A stretch of 64,000 nt of DNA from Roseiarcus sp963770035 (GCA_963770035.1 CAVYON010000053.1:310001-374000), one strand, 5' to 3'; shown: positions 18,033 through 27,102, counted from the stretch's first letter. The notes: a model not told the origin generated them from the sequence alone. A program made the numbers and translations.

Positions 18033-18704
18033 TCATGCAACCCGTCGCTCGCGTGAACACCGGCAAACCTGCGCCGGTTGCGCCAGACGTAGCACATAAG
18101 CGCGAATCTTCTCGCCGCTCAACCTGCCCCGCCATTCCGGATACAAGCGCTTTTGATGCAAATTACAAGCGTCAGGTCGCCACACCGTTAAGATTTCGCC
18201 GAACTCTTTTGACTGTGCCGCGCCCGCGGCAAGTCGGTCGAGAACGCCTTGCAAGATATATGCCGCGGCCAACTTGTCCACAACCTCCGCGCGCCGGGCT
18301 CGGGAGACGTCATTCTCGATCAGCGATCGCAGCACAACCGCAGTAGAAAATCGCTCGTCCCAGAACGCGATCGGAAGGTCGGTTCGCGTTCCGAGGTTGC
18401 GGGCAAAAGCACGGGTCGATTGCGCTCGGCGGCTATCGCGCCCCTCCAGATCAAGCGGCAGGCCAACAACGACGGCGGCGATCTCGAACTCTGTGAAAAT
18501 CGCTATGAGCGCGTCGGCGTCCTTCTGGAAAGCCGTGCGGGGAAGCGTTCGCAACGGTGAAGCAATCCGCCGCTCGACATCGGAGATGGCGAGCCCGATC
18601 GTCTTGCTCCCCAGATCGACGCCGATCAGCCGCGCTTTGAGCGGAAGGCGCCGGGCGAGGTCTTCGACGGCGATCGGACGGTTCATTTGGGCAGGCGCTA
18701 GCAT
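18033..18704 (-). CDS. ruvX: Putative pre-16S rRNA nuclease / Holliday junction resolvase RuvX (YqgF)
   Basis: RNase H-fold YqgF/RuvX protein implicated in 16S rRNA 5'-end maturation. LIGVDLGSKTIGLAISD (near residue 27) holds the first catalytic Asp; VVVGLPLDLEG and FWDERFST carry the conserved Glu. ATG 18704 with GGAG upstream. Family proteins are about 160 residues and end soon after LQGVLDRL; this one runs on for about 55 unrelated residues to 223. A shift of one base near 18228 would end the protein at a normal length (RARHSQKSSAKS then stop), so the long tail may be an indel artefact. Divergent from gatC, 117 bp away. Confidence 0.85.
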   Translation of the reverse strand: MLAPAQMNRPIAVEDLARRLPLKARLIGVDLGSKTIGLAISDVERRIASPLRTLPRTAFQKDADALIAIFTEFEIAAVVVGLPLDLEGRDSRRAQSTRAFARNLGTRTDLPIAFWDERFSTAVVLRSLIENDVSRARRAEVVDKLAAAYILQGVLDRLAAGAAQSKEFGEILTVWRPDACNLHQKRLYPEWRGRLSGEKIRAYVLRLAQPAQVCRCSRERRVA

Positions 18705-18821
18705 GGCGGCTCCTTCATGTCGAATGCATCCCACCTGCCGCCGGTCGAGGTGTTTGCCAGCGTTATCTCTGCGCTGTATAGGGGCCACTTCCCGCACAAT
18801 GGCTATATAGGGGAGCCTTCG

Positions 18822-19109
18822 ATGCCCGTCGATCTCAGCGCCGTTCGCCGGATCGCGCACCTTGCACGCATCGGGGTGAGCGATGAGGAGACCCCTCACC
18901 TGCAGAACGAGATCAACGCCATCCTCAAATTCGTCGAGGCGCTGAACGAGGTCGACGTCGAGGGCGTCGAGCCGATGACGTCCGTCACGCCGATGCGGCT
19001 GCCTATGCGCGAGGATGTCGTGACCGATGGCGGGATCGCGCAAAAAGTTCTGGCCAACGCGCCGCTGAGCGAGGACGGCTTTTTTCTCGTCCCCAAAGTG
19101 ATCGAGTGA
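18822..19109 (+). CDS. gatC: Asp-tRNA(Asn)/Glu-tRNA(Gln) amidotransferase subunit C
   Basis: 95-residue GatC that stabilises the GatCAB complex. Typical MPVDLSAVRRIAHLARIGV start, ILKFVEALNEVDVEGVEPM centre and LPMREDVV. ATG 18822 preceded by GGGGAG. First gene of gatCAB; gatA follows 39 bp later. Confidence 0.95.
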   Translation: MPVDLSAVRRIAHLARIGVSDEETPHLQNEINAILKFVEALNEVDVEGVEPMTSVTPMRLPMREDVVTDGGIAQKVLANAPLSEDGFFLVPKVIE

Positions 19110-19148
19110 CCGGCCGCGAAACGCGGCTCTCCTGTTAGGATCTTCCCG

Positions 19149-20673
19149 TTGACCCACCTCACCTCCCTGACGCTCGCCGAGGCGCGCGATCAGCTCAAGT
19201 CCCGGGCGATTTCCAGTGTCGAACTGACGAAGGCGCATCTCGAGGCGATCGAGCAAGCCAAAGGGCTCAACGCCTACATCGTCGTCACCGCTGAAAAGGC
19301 GGTCACGATGGCCAAAGCGAGCGACGTGCGCCTGGCGCAGGGCGAGGGCGGCCCGATCGAGGGGCTGCCGATCGGGATCAAGGACCTCTACGCCACGGAG
19401 GGCGTCCACACCCAGGCTTGCAGTCACATCCTCGACGGCTTCAAGCCAACCTACGAGTTCGACCGTCACCGCCAACCTGTGGCGCGACGGGGCGGTGATG
19501 CTCGGCAAGCTCAACATGGACGAGTTCGCCATGGGCTCGTCGAACGAGACCTCCTTCTACGGCCCCGTGGCGTCACCATGGCTGCCGCCGAACTGGAGCC
19601 ACGAACAGGCGCGGAAGGCGCTCGCCGACCCCGGCAAGCGCGGCCTGCTGGCGCCCGGCGGTTCGTCGGGCGGCTCGTCCGCCGCGGTCGCCGCACACCT
19701 TTGCCTGGCCGCGACCGCGAGCGACACCGGCGGCTCGATCCGCCAGCCTGCCGCCCTCACCGGCATCGTCGGCATCAAGCCGACCTACGGGCGATGCTCG
19801 CGCTGGGGCATGGTGGCTTTCGCCTCCTCGCTCGATCAGGCGGGACCCCTCGCCCGCACCGTGCGCGACGCGGCGATCATGTTGCGCTCAATGGCGGGCC
19901 CCGACCCGAAGGACTCGACCTGCTCGACCGAGCCGGTTCCCGACTACGAGGCCTCCGTCGGGCGCTCGGTCAAGGGCCTGACGATCGGCATCCCGAAGGA
20001 ATACCGCCTCGACGGCATGAACCCCGAGATCGAGGCCCTGTGGACGACGGGCGCCGAGCGGCTGCGCGATGCGGGCGCCAACATCGTCGACGTGAGTCTG
20101 CCGAATACGCGCCACGCGCTTCCGGCCTATTACATCGTCGCCCCCGCCGAGGCGTCCAGCAATCTCGCGCGCTACGACGGCGTCCGCTATGGCCTGCGCG
20201 AGCCGTCGTCCGACATCCGCGACCTCTACGAGAAGACCCGCGCCCGTGGCTTTGGCGCCGAGGTGCGGCGTCGACTGATGATCGGCACATACGTTCTTTC
20301 GGCCGGCTATTACGACGCCTATTACCTGCGCGCGCAAAAGATCCGCACCCTGATCAAGCGCGACTTCGAGACCGTCTTCGCCAATGGCGTTGACGCGGTC
20401 CTGACGCCGGCGACACCGTCGCCCGCTTTCGGGATCGGCGAGAAAGTGTCGGCCGATCCGGTCGAGATGTACCTTAACGACGTCTTCACCGTGACGGTCA
20501 ACATGGCGGGTCTTCCCGGGCTGGTCACTCCTGCCGGGCTTTCCGGCGACGGCCTGCCGCTCGGCCTGCAACTGATCGGCCGTCCATTCGACGAGGAGAC
20601 CTTGTTCGCCCTCGGCGCGACGCTCGAGCAGGCGGCGGGACGCCTGACGCCGCCCGAGCCGTGGTGGGCGTAA
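19149..20673 (+). CDS. gatA: Asp-tRNA(Asn)/Glu-tRNA(Gln) amidotransferase subunit A, one frame break
   Basis: Amidase subunit that releases ammonia from glutamine to convert Glu-tRNA(Gln) to Gln-tRNA(Gln) and Asp-tRNA(Asn) to Asn-tRNA(Asn). Catalytic K78 in GLPIGIKDLY; the amidase-signature stretch APGGSSGGSSAAV with the Ser nucleophile downstream (SDTGGSIRQPA). Starts at TTG 19149. The frame breaks at 19458-19459, where GAGTTCGACC should read GAGTCGACC: removing one T joins KPTYE to STVTANLWRDGAV exactly as in homologues. GatA is essential in alphaproteobacteria that lack the direct route, so this is almost certainly a sequence error. Confidence 0.93.
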
Positions 20674-20722
20674 CAAGCCCTCCGCGCCGCCAGACCCTTT
20701 GCAAGATGACGAGGTCATCGAC

Positions 20723-22210
20723 ATGACGACAGAACCGGCCCGGACCAAGCTCCTCAAGGGCGCGACGGGCGATTGGGAAGTGATCGTGGGCCTCGAGGTC
20801 CACGCCCAGGTCACCTCGCGCGCCAAGCTCTTTTCCGGCGCCTCGACGGAGTTCGGCGGCGAGCCGAACGCCCATGTGTCGCTGGTGGATGCGGCGATGC
20901 CGGGCATGCTGCCGGTGATTAACCGCGAGTGCGTCGCACAGGCGGTGCGCACCGGCCTCGCGCTCAAAGCGAAGATCAACAAGCGCTCGACCTTCGACCG
21001 CAAGAATTACTTCTATCCCGATCTGCCGCAGGGCTATCAGATCTCGCAGTACAAGAGCCCGATCGTCGGCGAGGGCGAGATCCAGGTCGACCTGACGCCG
21101 GACTATTCGATCCGGGTCGGCATCGAGCGGCTGCACCTGGAGCAGGACGCCGGCAAGTCGCTGCACGACCAGTCGCCGACCATGAGCTTCGTCGACCTCA
21201 ACCGCTCGGGGGTTGCGCTGATGGAGATCGTCTCCAAGCCCGACCTGCGCTCAGCCGACGAGGCCAAGGCCTACGTCGGCAAGCTGCGGACGATCCTGCG
21301 CTACATCGGCTCCTGCGACGGCGATATGGAGAAGGGCAACCTGCGCGCCGACGTGAACGTCTCGGTCCGTCGTCCCGGCGAACCGCTCGGCACGCGCTGC
21401 GAAATCAAGAACGTCAACTCGATCCGCTTCATTGGACAGGCGATCGAGACCGAGGCGCGGCGGCAGATCGAGATCGTCGAAGACGGCGGGACAATCGATC
21501 AGGAGACGCGACTGTTCGACCCGGCGCGCGGCGAGACGCGTTCGATGCGCTCCAAGGAGGAGGCGCACGACTACCGCTACTTCCCTGATCCCGACCTGCT
21601 GCCGCTCGAATTCGACGACGAGTGGATCGACGCGCTCGCGGCCTATCTTCCCGAGTTGCCCGACGCCAAGAAGGCGCGCTTCATCGCCGACTACGGGCTC
21701 TCCGCCTACGACGCCTCGGTCATCGTCGCCGAACGGGAGACCGCCGACTTCTTCGAGAGCGCCGTCACCCACGGTGGGACGAAACGCGACGCCAAGGCGG
21801 TTGCCAACTGGCTCATGGGCGATGTCTCGGCGCAGGCGAACGCACGAGGCGTCAGCGTCGCGGATGCTGGCCTCAACGCCGCAACGCTTGCAACGCTCGT
21901 CGACCTCATCGGCGAGGGCGTGATCTCCGGCAAGATCGCCAAGGACCTTCTCGTCATGCTGCTCGGCGACGATCGCGGCGCCGATCCGCGCGCGCTCGTC
22001 GAAGCCCGCGGCCTGCGACAGGTGACCGACACCGGAGCGATCGACGAGGCGGTCGACGCGGTCATCGCGGCCAACCCGGACAAGGCCGAGCAGGCCAAGG
22101 CGAAGCCTGGCATGCTCGGCTGGTTCGTCGGCCAGGTGATGAAGGCGACCGGCGGCAAGGCCAATCCGCAGGCGGTCAGCGACGCGCTGAAGCACAGACT
22201 CGGCCTCTGA
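20723..22210 (+). CDS. gatB: Asp-tRNA(Asn)/Glu-tRNA(Gln) amidotransferase subunit B
   Basis: 495-residue GatB, which binds and phosphorylates the misacylated tRNA. VIVGLEVHAQV at the start of the catalytic cradle, KNYFYPDLPQGYQISQY, DLNRSGVALMEIVS and the C-terminal YqeY-like tail (NPQAVSDALKHRL) are all intact. ATG 20723 with GAGG upstream is chosen over a TTG 24 bases earlier. Last gene of gatCAB, followed by a stem-loop at 22217-22237. Confidence 0.95.
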   Translation: MTTEPARTKLLKGATGDWEVIVGLEVHAQVTSRAKLFSGASTEFGGEPNAHVSLVDAAMPGMLPVINRECVAQAVRTGLALKAKINKRSTFDRKNYFYPDLPQGYQISQYKSPIVGEGEIQVDLTPDYSIRVGIERLHLEQDAGKSLHDQSPTMSFVDLNRSGVALMEIVSKPDLRSADEAKAYVGKLRTILRYIGSCDGDMEKGNLRADVNVSVRRPGEPLGTRCEIKNVNSIRFIGQAIETEARRQIEIVEDGGTIDQETRLFDPARGETRSMRSKEEAHDYRYFPDPDLLPLEFDDEWIDALAAYLPELPDAKKARFIADYGLSAYDASVIVAERETADFFESAVTHGGTKRDAKAVANWLMGDVSAQANARGVSVADAGLNAATLATLVDLIGEGVISGKIAKDLLVMLLGDDRGADPRALVEARGLRQVTDTGAIDEAVDAVIAANPDKAEQAKAKPGMLGWFVGQVMKATGGKANPQAVSDALKHRLGL

Positions 22211-22216
22211 CGCGCG

Positions 22217-22237
22217 CGAATCGCACGCAGCGATTCG
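22217..22237 (+). terminator. Stem-loop after gatB
   Basis: Perfect 8-bp inverted repeat CGAATCGC-ACGCA-GCGATTCG, 7 bases after the gatB stop. No T-run follows, so it may be a 3'-end stabilising hairpin or a weak/Rho-assisted terminator rather than a classical one. Confidence 0.4.
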
Positions 22238-22753
22238 CACGATTCGTTCGCGTCGCAACGTGTCTTCGCGCTGCGTCGCAGGCTCGTCGCAACAGAAATA
22301 CGACAGCCGCTCCCAAGAAAAATTAGTTTGCCTCATGCGAGCGTGGCGCTTCGCGGAAAAGCGCGCGCGATCTTCGCACCCCCATGCTGAATGTGTTGCG
22401 GCTCAGCGCATAGGGTCGCGCGCGAGCATGATCGACGCCTCATGCGAATTCTCGGAGACGCCTGAAAAACAACGGTCAAGCGGGCGTTTGCAATGACGTT
22501 GCCGCGTCCGCGGTTCAAGGCCCCTCGGCATCGGAGCCATTGAGGAAAGGTTGCGCTCGATGTTGGCGCGCTTGGGAAAAGAGGATCATCGAATCGTCGA
22601 GGGGGGCGCGATTATTCGATGATGACGCCGGGCCTCGCGCTGCCGCGCTGGGCACGCGGCTTGCGAACACCCAAAACGAATGTACCCTCGTTCGCGTATC
22701 CGCAAAGCGCTTCAAAACGCTCGGAAAGCAAGCGACTGAGAGGGACGCGAGAC
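22238..22753. other. Gene-free region upstream of histone-like gene
   Basis: About 515 bp without a supportable gene. The final 150 bases before 22754 are moderately AT-rich (AAAACGAATGTACC, CGCTTCAAAACGC) and probably hold the promoter of the histone-like gene. No RNA gene recognised. Confidence 0.35.
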
Positions 22754-23110
22754 ATGGCGAAAGCAGCAACCAAAAAGCCGGTGAAGAAGGCGGCAGCCAA
22801 GAAGAAGCCCGCCAAGAAAGCTGCAGCGAAGAAAACTGCGCGCAAGGCCGTCGCCAAGAAGGCCGTACGCAAGGGCGCGGTGAAAAAGACTGCGGCCAAG
22901 AAGGCGGTGCGCAAGGGCGCGGTGAAGAAATCCGGCGCCAAGAAGGCGGTGACGAGGAAGACCGCCGCCAAGAAGACGGCCGCGAAAAGGACGGTCGCGA
23001 AAAGGACGGTGGCCAAGAAGGCGGTCGCCAAGCGCGCGCCGGTCAAGCGCAAGAAGGCGGAACCCATGGCGCCCCCAACGCCGCCGGTCGATACGCCGAC
23101 GACCGAGTGA
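22754..23110 (+). CDS. Histone H1-like lysine/alanine-rich DNA-binding protein
   Basis: 118-residue, extremely basic protein made of repeated KKxAAKK / AVRKGAVKK / AAKKTAAKR units, ending in a short Pro/Thr-rich acidic tail (PPTPPVDTPTTE). It resembles the C-terminal domain of eukaryotic H1 and bacterial H1-like proteins, which bind and compact DNA non-specifically. It has no globular domain. ATG 22754 with GAGAGGGA upstream. The AVRKGAVKK unit is directly duplicated (near 22863 and 22905), which suggests recent slippage; repeat number may vary between strains. Confidence 0.85.
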   Translation: MAKAATKKPVKKAAAKKKPAKKAAAKKTARKAVAKKAVRKGAVKKTAAKKAVRKGAVKKSGAKKAVTRKTAAKKTAAKRTVAKRTVAKKAVAKRAPVKRKKAEPMAPPTPPVDTPTTE

Positions 23111-23332
23111 GCGGCGACGTCGCTTGACCCGCCGGCTTTAACAGGCCGCGCCTTTTCGCAGCGCCCGGAGACGCGACTCTGGACGCGACTCTGAAGGTGT
23201 TCCGCGCCCGGCGGGTTGATCAGTCTTGCCCGCTCGCCGGATGGAGCGCAGGATTCGCACATGACCGAAGCTCGCGTCGCATTCGGCCGGATGCGGCGCA
23301 GCGGCGGGTTCCATCAGGGGCGCGATCCGCAT

Positions 23333-24040
23333 ATGACCGAGACCCAGCACCCGATCGATCTCCATTACTGGCCGACGCCGAACGGTTGGAAGATCTCGAT
23401 CATGCTCGAGGAGTGCGGCCTGCCCTACACATTGCGGGTCGTCGATATCGGCGCGGGCGAACAGTTCAAGCCCGGGTTCCTCGCCATCTCGCCCAACAAC
23501 CGCATGCCTGCGATCGTCGATCCGCAAGGACCGGACGGCAAGCTGGTTTCGGTGTTCGAATCGGGCGCCATCCTGCAATACCTCTCGAACAAGACCGGGC
23601 GTTTCGGCGGCGACACCCCGCGCGAGCGCATCGCCGTCGGCGAGTGGTTGTTCTGGCAGATGGGCGGACTCGGTCCGATGTGCGGCCAGGCCAATCACTT
23701 CCGCATCTACGCCGCCGAAAAGATCCCCTATGCGATCGACCGCTACACCAACGAGGTCAATCGGCTGTTCGGCGTCATGAACACGCGGCTCGCCGATCAC
23801 GCCTATCTCGCCGGCCCCTACTCGATCGCCGACATGGCGTGCGTCGGCTGGGCGAGGGGCTGGAAGCGCTACGGGCAGGACCTCGCGGAATTTCCGCATC
23901 TCGCCCGCTGGCTCGACGCGGTTCTGGCGCGGCCCGCCGTTCAGCGCGGAATCGCGCTCGACGTCCCCGATCGCAAGAAGCACGACCTCGCGACCGACGA
24001 GGCGGCGCGCAAGATCCTGTTCGGCCAGCGGGCGCGGTGA
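23333..24040 (+). CDS. Glutathione S-transferase, nu class (YfcG/YghU-like)
   Basis: 235-residue GST. N-terminal thioredoxin-fold domain starts TPNGWKISIMLEECGLPY and continues with GEQFKPGFLAISPNN, the hallmark of YfcG/YghU nu-class enzymes, which have disulfide-bond oxidoreductase/peroxidase activity with two bound glutathiones. The C-terminal helical domain contains AYLAGPYSIADMA. ATG 23333 fits the family start; an in-frame ATG at 23261 would add 24 unrelated residues. Single gene, followed by tRNA-Ser. Confidence 0.85.
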   Translation: MTETQHPIDLHYWPTPNGWKISIMLEECGLPYTLRVVDIGAGEQFKPGFLAISPNNRMPAIVDPQGPDGKLVSVFESGAILQYLSNKTGRFGGDTPRERIAVGEWLFWQMGGLGPMCGQANHFRIYAAEKIPYAIDRYTNEVNRLFGVMNTRLADHAYLAGPYSIADMACVGWARGWKRYGQDLAEFPHLARWLDAVLARPAVQRGIALDVPDRKKHDLATDEAARKILFGQRAR

Positions 24041-24099
24041 CGATTTTTCCGGACGCGCTTGCAATGGACGAACGCGTCGGGCATATGTTCGCACCTCAA

Positions 24100-24193
24100 G
24101 GAGATGTGGCCGAGAGGCTGAAGGCGGCGGTTTGCTAAACCGTTATAGGGTTGTAAAGCCCTATCGAGGGTTCGAATCCCTCCGTCTCCGCCA
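24100..24193 (+). tRNA. tRNA-Ser (anticodon GCT)
   Basis: Class II tRNA. Acceptor arm GGAGATG (24100-24106) pairs with CGTCTCC (24183-24189); D-arm GGCCGAGAGGCTGAAGGC; anticodon loop TTTGCTAAA with GCT; long variable arm AGGGTTGTAAAGCCCT; T-arm GAGGGTTCGAATCCCTC; discriminator G and encoded CCA to 24193. The 3' end abuts a lower-GC patch with a toxin-antitoxin pair, consistent with tRNA-associated insertion, but I found no copy of the tRNA 3' end downstream. Confidence 0.97.
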
Positions 24194-24244
24194 AATCTAC
24201 GCCAGCGCCCGCCGACGTATCCAGAACCACCACGGTAAACGCGA

Positions 24245-24478
24245 TTAATCCTTCCTGACAGCCACGCCGGATTCGATCACGTCAAGCAACGAACTAGCAC
24301 CACCCAGTGCCGGAATTGTGTGTTCAAATCCTGATGCCGAACAACCGGAATGCTCCTCCAAGACATTCAGGACATGACCAATGGCCCGAAGCGCTTCACG
24401 TACTTGTGCCCGACTGATCGCCGGTAGGGGAGCCGCAGACAGGTCATCCAAAGCCAGCGCGAGTTCGCTATGAGCCAT
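24245..24478 (-). CDS. Small hypothetical protein
   Basis: 77 residues from the ATG at 24478 (MAHSELALALDDLSAAP), predicted mostly helical, with REALRAIGHVLNVLEEH. A longer form from 24523 or 24529 is possible but the extra segment (Cys/Phe-rich) looks like the AT-rich upstream region rather than protein. No family recognised. Sits between tRNA-Ser and vapC in a lower-GC patch and may belong to the same acquired segment. Confidence 0.45.
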   Translation of the reverse strand: MAHSELALALDDLSAAPLPAISRAQVREALRAIGHVLNVLEEHSGCSASGFEHTIPALGGASSLLDVIESGVAVRKD

Positions 24479-24646
24479 ACGGCGATTTCGCAAATCTAGA
24501 CAAAATGCGAAACAAAACGACATATTCACTCTATTTTATGTAAAGCCAAACAAATTCGCGCCATAGGGCGTGAAACAATTGCCCCAAGGGCTCACCCATA
24601 CGCTCAATGTATTCGTCACGGATTTGTGTTCCGTCTCTATATGACA

Positions 24647-25045
24647 TCACATCCCTACCACCCAGTTCTCTATAGCCAGCCCCGGGATCCCTTGGAAATC
24701 TGCCTCATTATCGGTCACGAGGACAGAGCCAGTGCTGAGCGCATGGGCGGCAATCATCCGGTCATAATCCCGCCCTTTCACCCACCCGCACTGGGCGATG
24801 ATCTGCCCATAAACTTGGGCGGCGGCGGCATCGAAGGGCAGGATGGGGATGTGCTCCATCAGCACATCCAGGCGAACGCGCCGTAGCGACGTGTAGGCCG
24901 GATTATTGTAAAGCCCCCGCTGCAATTCGGCTAGGCTGAGAGCGGAAAGCAATATGGCCCCATCATGCTCGGCTAGTTTTTCTAGCACCGAATCGGTCCC
25001 ATCGCGGGCATGAATGGCGATATTGGTATCGATGAGAAAGGCCAA
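24647..25045 (-). CDS. vapC: PIN-domain toxin VapC
   Basis: 132-residue PIN-domain ribonuclease toxin. Acidic metal-binding residues: D6 (LIDTNIA), E40 (LSLAELQRG), D95 (YDRMIAAHA) and D112 (VTDNEADF). Established VapC toxins cleave tRNA or rRNA and are neutralised by the partner VapB. ATG 25045 is 3 bp after the vapB stop, forming one operon. Lower GC than neighbours, consistent with transfer. Confidence 0.9.
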   Translation of the reverse strand: MAFLIDTNIAIHARDGTDSVLEKLAEHDGAILLSALSLAELQRGLYNNPAYTSLRRVRLDVLMEHIPILPFDAAAAQVYGQIIAQCGWVKGRDYDRMIAAHALSTGSVLVTDNEADFQGIPGLAIENWVVGM

Positions 25046-25048
25046 TCT

Positions 25049-25285
25049 TCACTCCCCGTCACGATCGGGCAGATCGATCGGCTCGCGAGCCTCCACTTCG
25101 GGCGGCTTAGGTAGGTCACGCAAGATTGCTACGGCATCTTTCAAACTGCCGCGTGCCGGAAAGATGATGATGACATCACCCATGCGGCTGATCCTTAAAT
25201 CCTGACTCAAATCGGAATAGGCCAATTCGGCCGGGATGCGCACAGCCTGGCTATTGCCAGACTTGAATGCCCGAGTGAGTGGCAT
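25049..25285 (-). CDS. vapB: AbrB/SpoVT-fold antitoxin VapB
   Basis: 78-residue antitoxin: N-terminal swapped-hairpin DNA-binding domain (MPLTRAFKSGNSQAVRIPAE), C-terminal tail that would occupy VapC (PPEVEAREPIDLPD). ATG 25285 has GGGAG 9 bases upstream; a longer form has no ribosome site. VapB normally represses its own operon together with VapC, so an operator is expected in 25286-25350. Confidence 0.88.
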   Translation of the reverse strand: MPLTRAFKSGNSQAVRIPAELAYSDLSQDLRISRMGDVIIIFPARGSLKDAVAILRDLPKPPEVEAREPIDLPDRDGE

Positions 25286-25799
25286 AGTGAAAGCTCCCGT
25301 GATCATGCCCCTATCTCCCACAAACTTATCTCGGGCATCGCCCTACGTCAATTGTCGTATATACATTGTTTCCGACGCCTCTATATCGACAGGGCCGCAG
25401 CGTGGACATCGTGCATCATCGTCAGTCATGGCCCGCCAGCCATTTTTAGATTTTCACTTAAACATCAGCTACTTATATGGCAGCCTGGGGATCGATCCGC
25501 AAAATCGGCCCACGCTTCCGACTGATCCCGTCTGCGCCAAAGCGTTGCGGCGAGCCGATCATCCGTTGAACCCGCGCCCGAGCGACCGCCCCGCCTGCGA
25601 TCGGCGATCGCTTCAAGACCACGAAGCCGACCGCGACCTTGCGCCAATTGTCGCAAGGTCCGGTTAGCCCGTAACCTCATTGTCCCGATTGGTTCGGGAT
25701 CTGCCATTCAAGATACCGTTGCTGAAACTGCTTGGGTGTCGAATGTCTGTCGCGATTTTCGGCCCCGTCCACCGTGTGGCCCATCCGAGCAAGCTCTCC
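25286..25799. other. Lower-GC spacer between vapB and creatininase-like gene
   Basis: About 510 bp; the first half is AT-richer (for example TTGTCGTATATACATTG at about 25350) and should contain the vapBC promoter/operator. The second half returns to high GC. No gene, tRNA-end duplication or integrase remnant recognised. Confidence 0.4.
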
Positions 25800-26609
25800 T
25801 CAACGGGCGAGCGGGCCGCCGGCGAGGCGCGCGAGATCGAAGGCGTGAACGTCGCGCAAAAGCTCGATGAAGCCGTCGACGCCATGCGCGAAGCATTCTT
25901 CCCCCTTGGCGGCGGTGGCGTTCGAGGCGTCGCCCGCCGCGCCGAGCGGATTGAGGTCGTTCGCCATCCAGCCGATGCCGATCGGCTGGGTGACGCGCAG
26001 CCGCTTGAACTCCCGCTCGATCCCGACTGCGGCGCTGACGAAATTGCGCGCCTCGCTCATGGCCACTATCGCCGGACGGTGCGCGAGCATGAGCGACGTC
26101 TCGGCGTCGCCGCCGTGAATTCCGTGGGCGCGCTCCTCGGGCGCAAACATCCCCTCCGGATAGCCGAGCGTATGCCAGGCCGCGTGCACGGCGAGCATGC
26201 CGAAGCGCACGCGCAGTTCCCGCACCACAGCCGCCAGCACGGCGACGTTGCCGCCATGCGAGTTCATGAAGACGAGCTTGCGACAGCCGGTCCGCGCGAC
26301 GCTCTCGCCGATCTCGGTCCAGGCGCGCACGATCGTCTCCATCGAGAAGGTCAGCGTGCCCGGATAGTGCAGGTGCTCGTTCGACTTGCCGATCGCCTGG
26401 ACGGGCAGGAACAGCGTCGGCAAATCGTCGGGAACCCGGACGACGGCGCGTTCGAGGTAGCCCTCGTTGATGAACGTATCGACGCCGACCGGAAGATGGG
26501 GCCCATGCTGCTCGATCGCGGCGACGGGCAGCACCGCAACGACTTTCTTCATGTCGGCTGCTGAAAAATCGGTCCACTTCATCTCTGCCCAAAACTTGGT
26601 CGGCAACAT
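25800..26609 (-). CDS. Creatininase-family amidohydrolase
   Basis: 269-residue metal-dependent cyclic-amide hydrolase of the creatininase family (creatinine amidohydrolase, MftE and related enzymes). Metal-site motifs: AIEQHGPHLPVGVD (E33, H35, D44), MNSHGGN (H118) and HGIHGGDAETS (E170). Substrate is not fixed by sequence; relatives act on creatinine, on 2-amino-5-formylamino-6-ribosylamino-pyrimidinone monophosphate (ArfB) or on peptides (MftE). It is followed upstream by ridA with a 2-bp gap, so they form a two-gene operon facing away from an ABC import operon with pyrimidine-type enzymes. Confidence 0.85.
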   Translation of the reverse strand: MLPTKFWAEMKWTDFSAADMKKVVAVLPVAAIEQHGPHLPVGVDTFINEGYLERAVVRVPDDLPTLFLPVQAIGKSNEHLHYPGTLTFSMETIVRAWTEIGESVARTGCRKLVFMNSHGGNVAVLAAVVRELRVRFGMLAVHAAWHTLGYPEGMFAPEERAHGIHGGDAETSLMLAHRPAIVAMSEARNFVSAAVGIEREFKRLRVTQPIGIGWMANDLNPLGAAGDASNATAAKGEECFAHGVDGFIELLRDVHAFDLARLAGGPLAR

Positions 26610-26611
26610 GC

Positions 26612-27004
26612 CTACACTCCCGGCTTGCGAGCGGCGACCGCCTCGATTTCGACGACAAACTCCGGACGGGCGAAGCCCTGAACGATCATCAGCGTCGAGG
26701 CCGGCGGCGGCGTCGGCACGAATTCGTCGCGCACCCGCATGTACCCCGGCAAGTGCTCGCGCGCGCTCACATAGGCATTGAGGCGGACGAGGTCGGCAAG
26801 GGTCATCCCGCCCTCGGCGAGAATGGCCGCGATCGCGCGGAAGCAGAGTCGCGCCTGGCCCTCGACGTCGCGCGGCACGCCGCCGTCGGGCGCGATCCCC
26901 AGTTGACCTGAGCAGAAAATCAGCCGAGCTTCAGCCTCCACCTCGAGCCCATGCGCATAATTGGCGAACGGCCGATGGATCGTTTTCGGGTTCAATCGAC
27001 GCAT
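26612..27004 (-). CDS. RidA-family (YjgF) protein
   Basis: 130-residue YjgF/YER057c/UK114 protein. FCSGQLGIAPDG near residue 30, DVEGQARLCFRAIAAIL, and the terminal VVEIEAVAARK are family marks. RidA proteins hydrolyse reactive imines/enamines; RutC in uracil catabolism is of this family. ATG 27004 with AAAAGGAAAG upstream. First gene of the minus-strand pair; only 98 bp separate it from the divergent importer operon, implying common control. Confidence 0.85.
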   Translation of the reverse strand: MRRLNPKTIHRPFANYAHGLEVEAEARLIFCSGQLGIAPDGGVPRDVEGQARLCFRAIAAILAEGGMTLADLVRLNAYVSAREHLPGYMRVRDEFVPTPPPASTLMIVQGFARPEFVVEIEAVAARKPGV

Positions 27005-27102
27005 CACTCGCTTTCCTTTTGGCGCCGCGGCCTTGCCCGGCGGGACTGGTGGCGCCGAGTTTGCAAGTCCCGGGCCGGTCCGGGTTTCTGGAGAACCGAC
27101 AT

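Noticed and set aside
24194..25799. Attachment-site duplicate of the tRNA-Ser 3' end
   Set aside because: I looked for a second GGGTTCGAATCCCTCC-like sequence downstream of the tRNA and did not see one.
25680..26564. Long plus-strand frame opposite the creatininase gene
   Set aside because: The minus-strand product has full family motifs; the plus-strand one has none.
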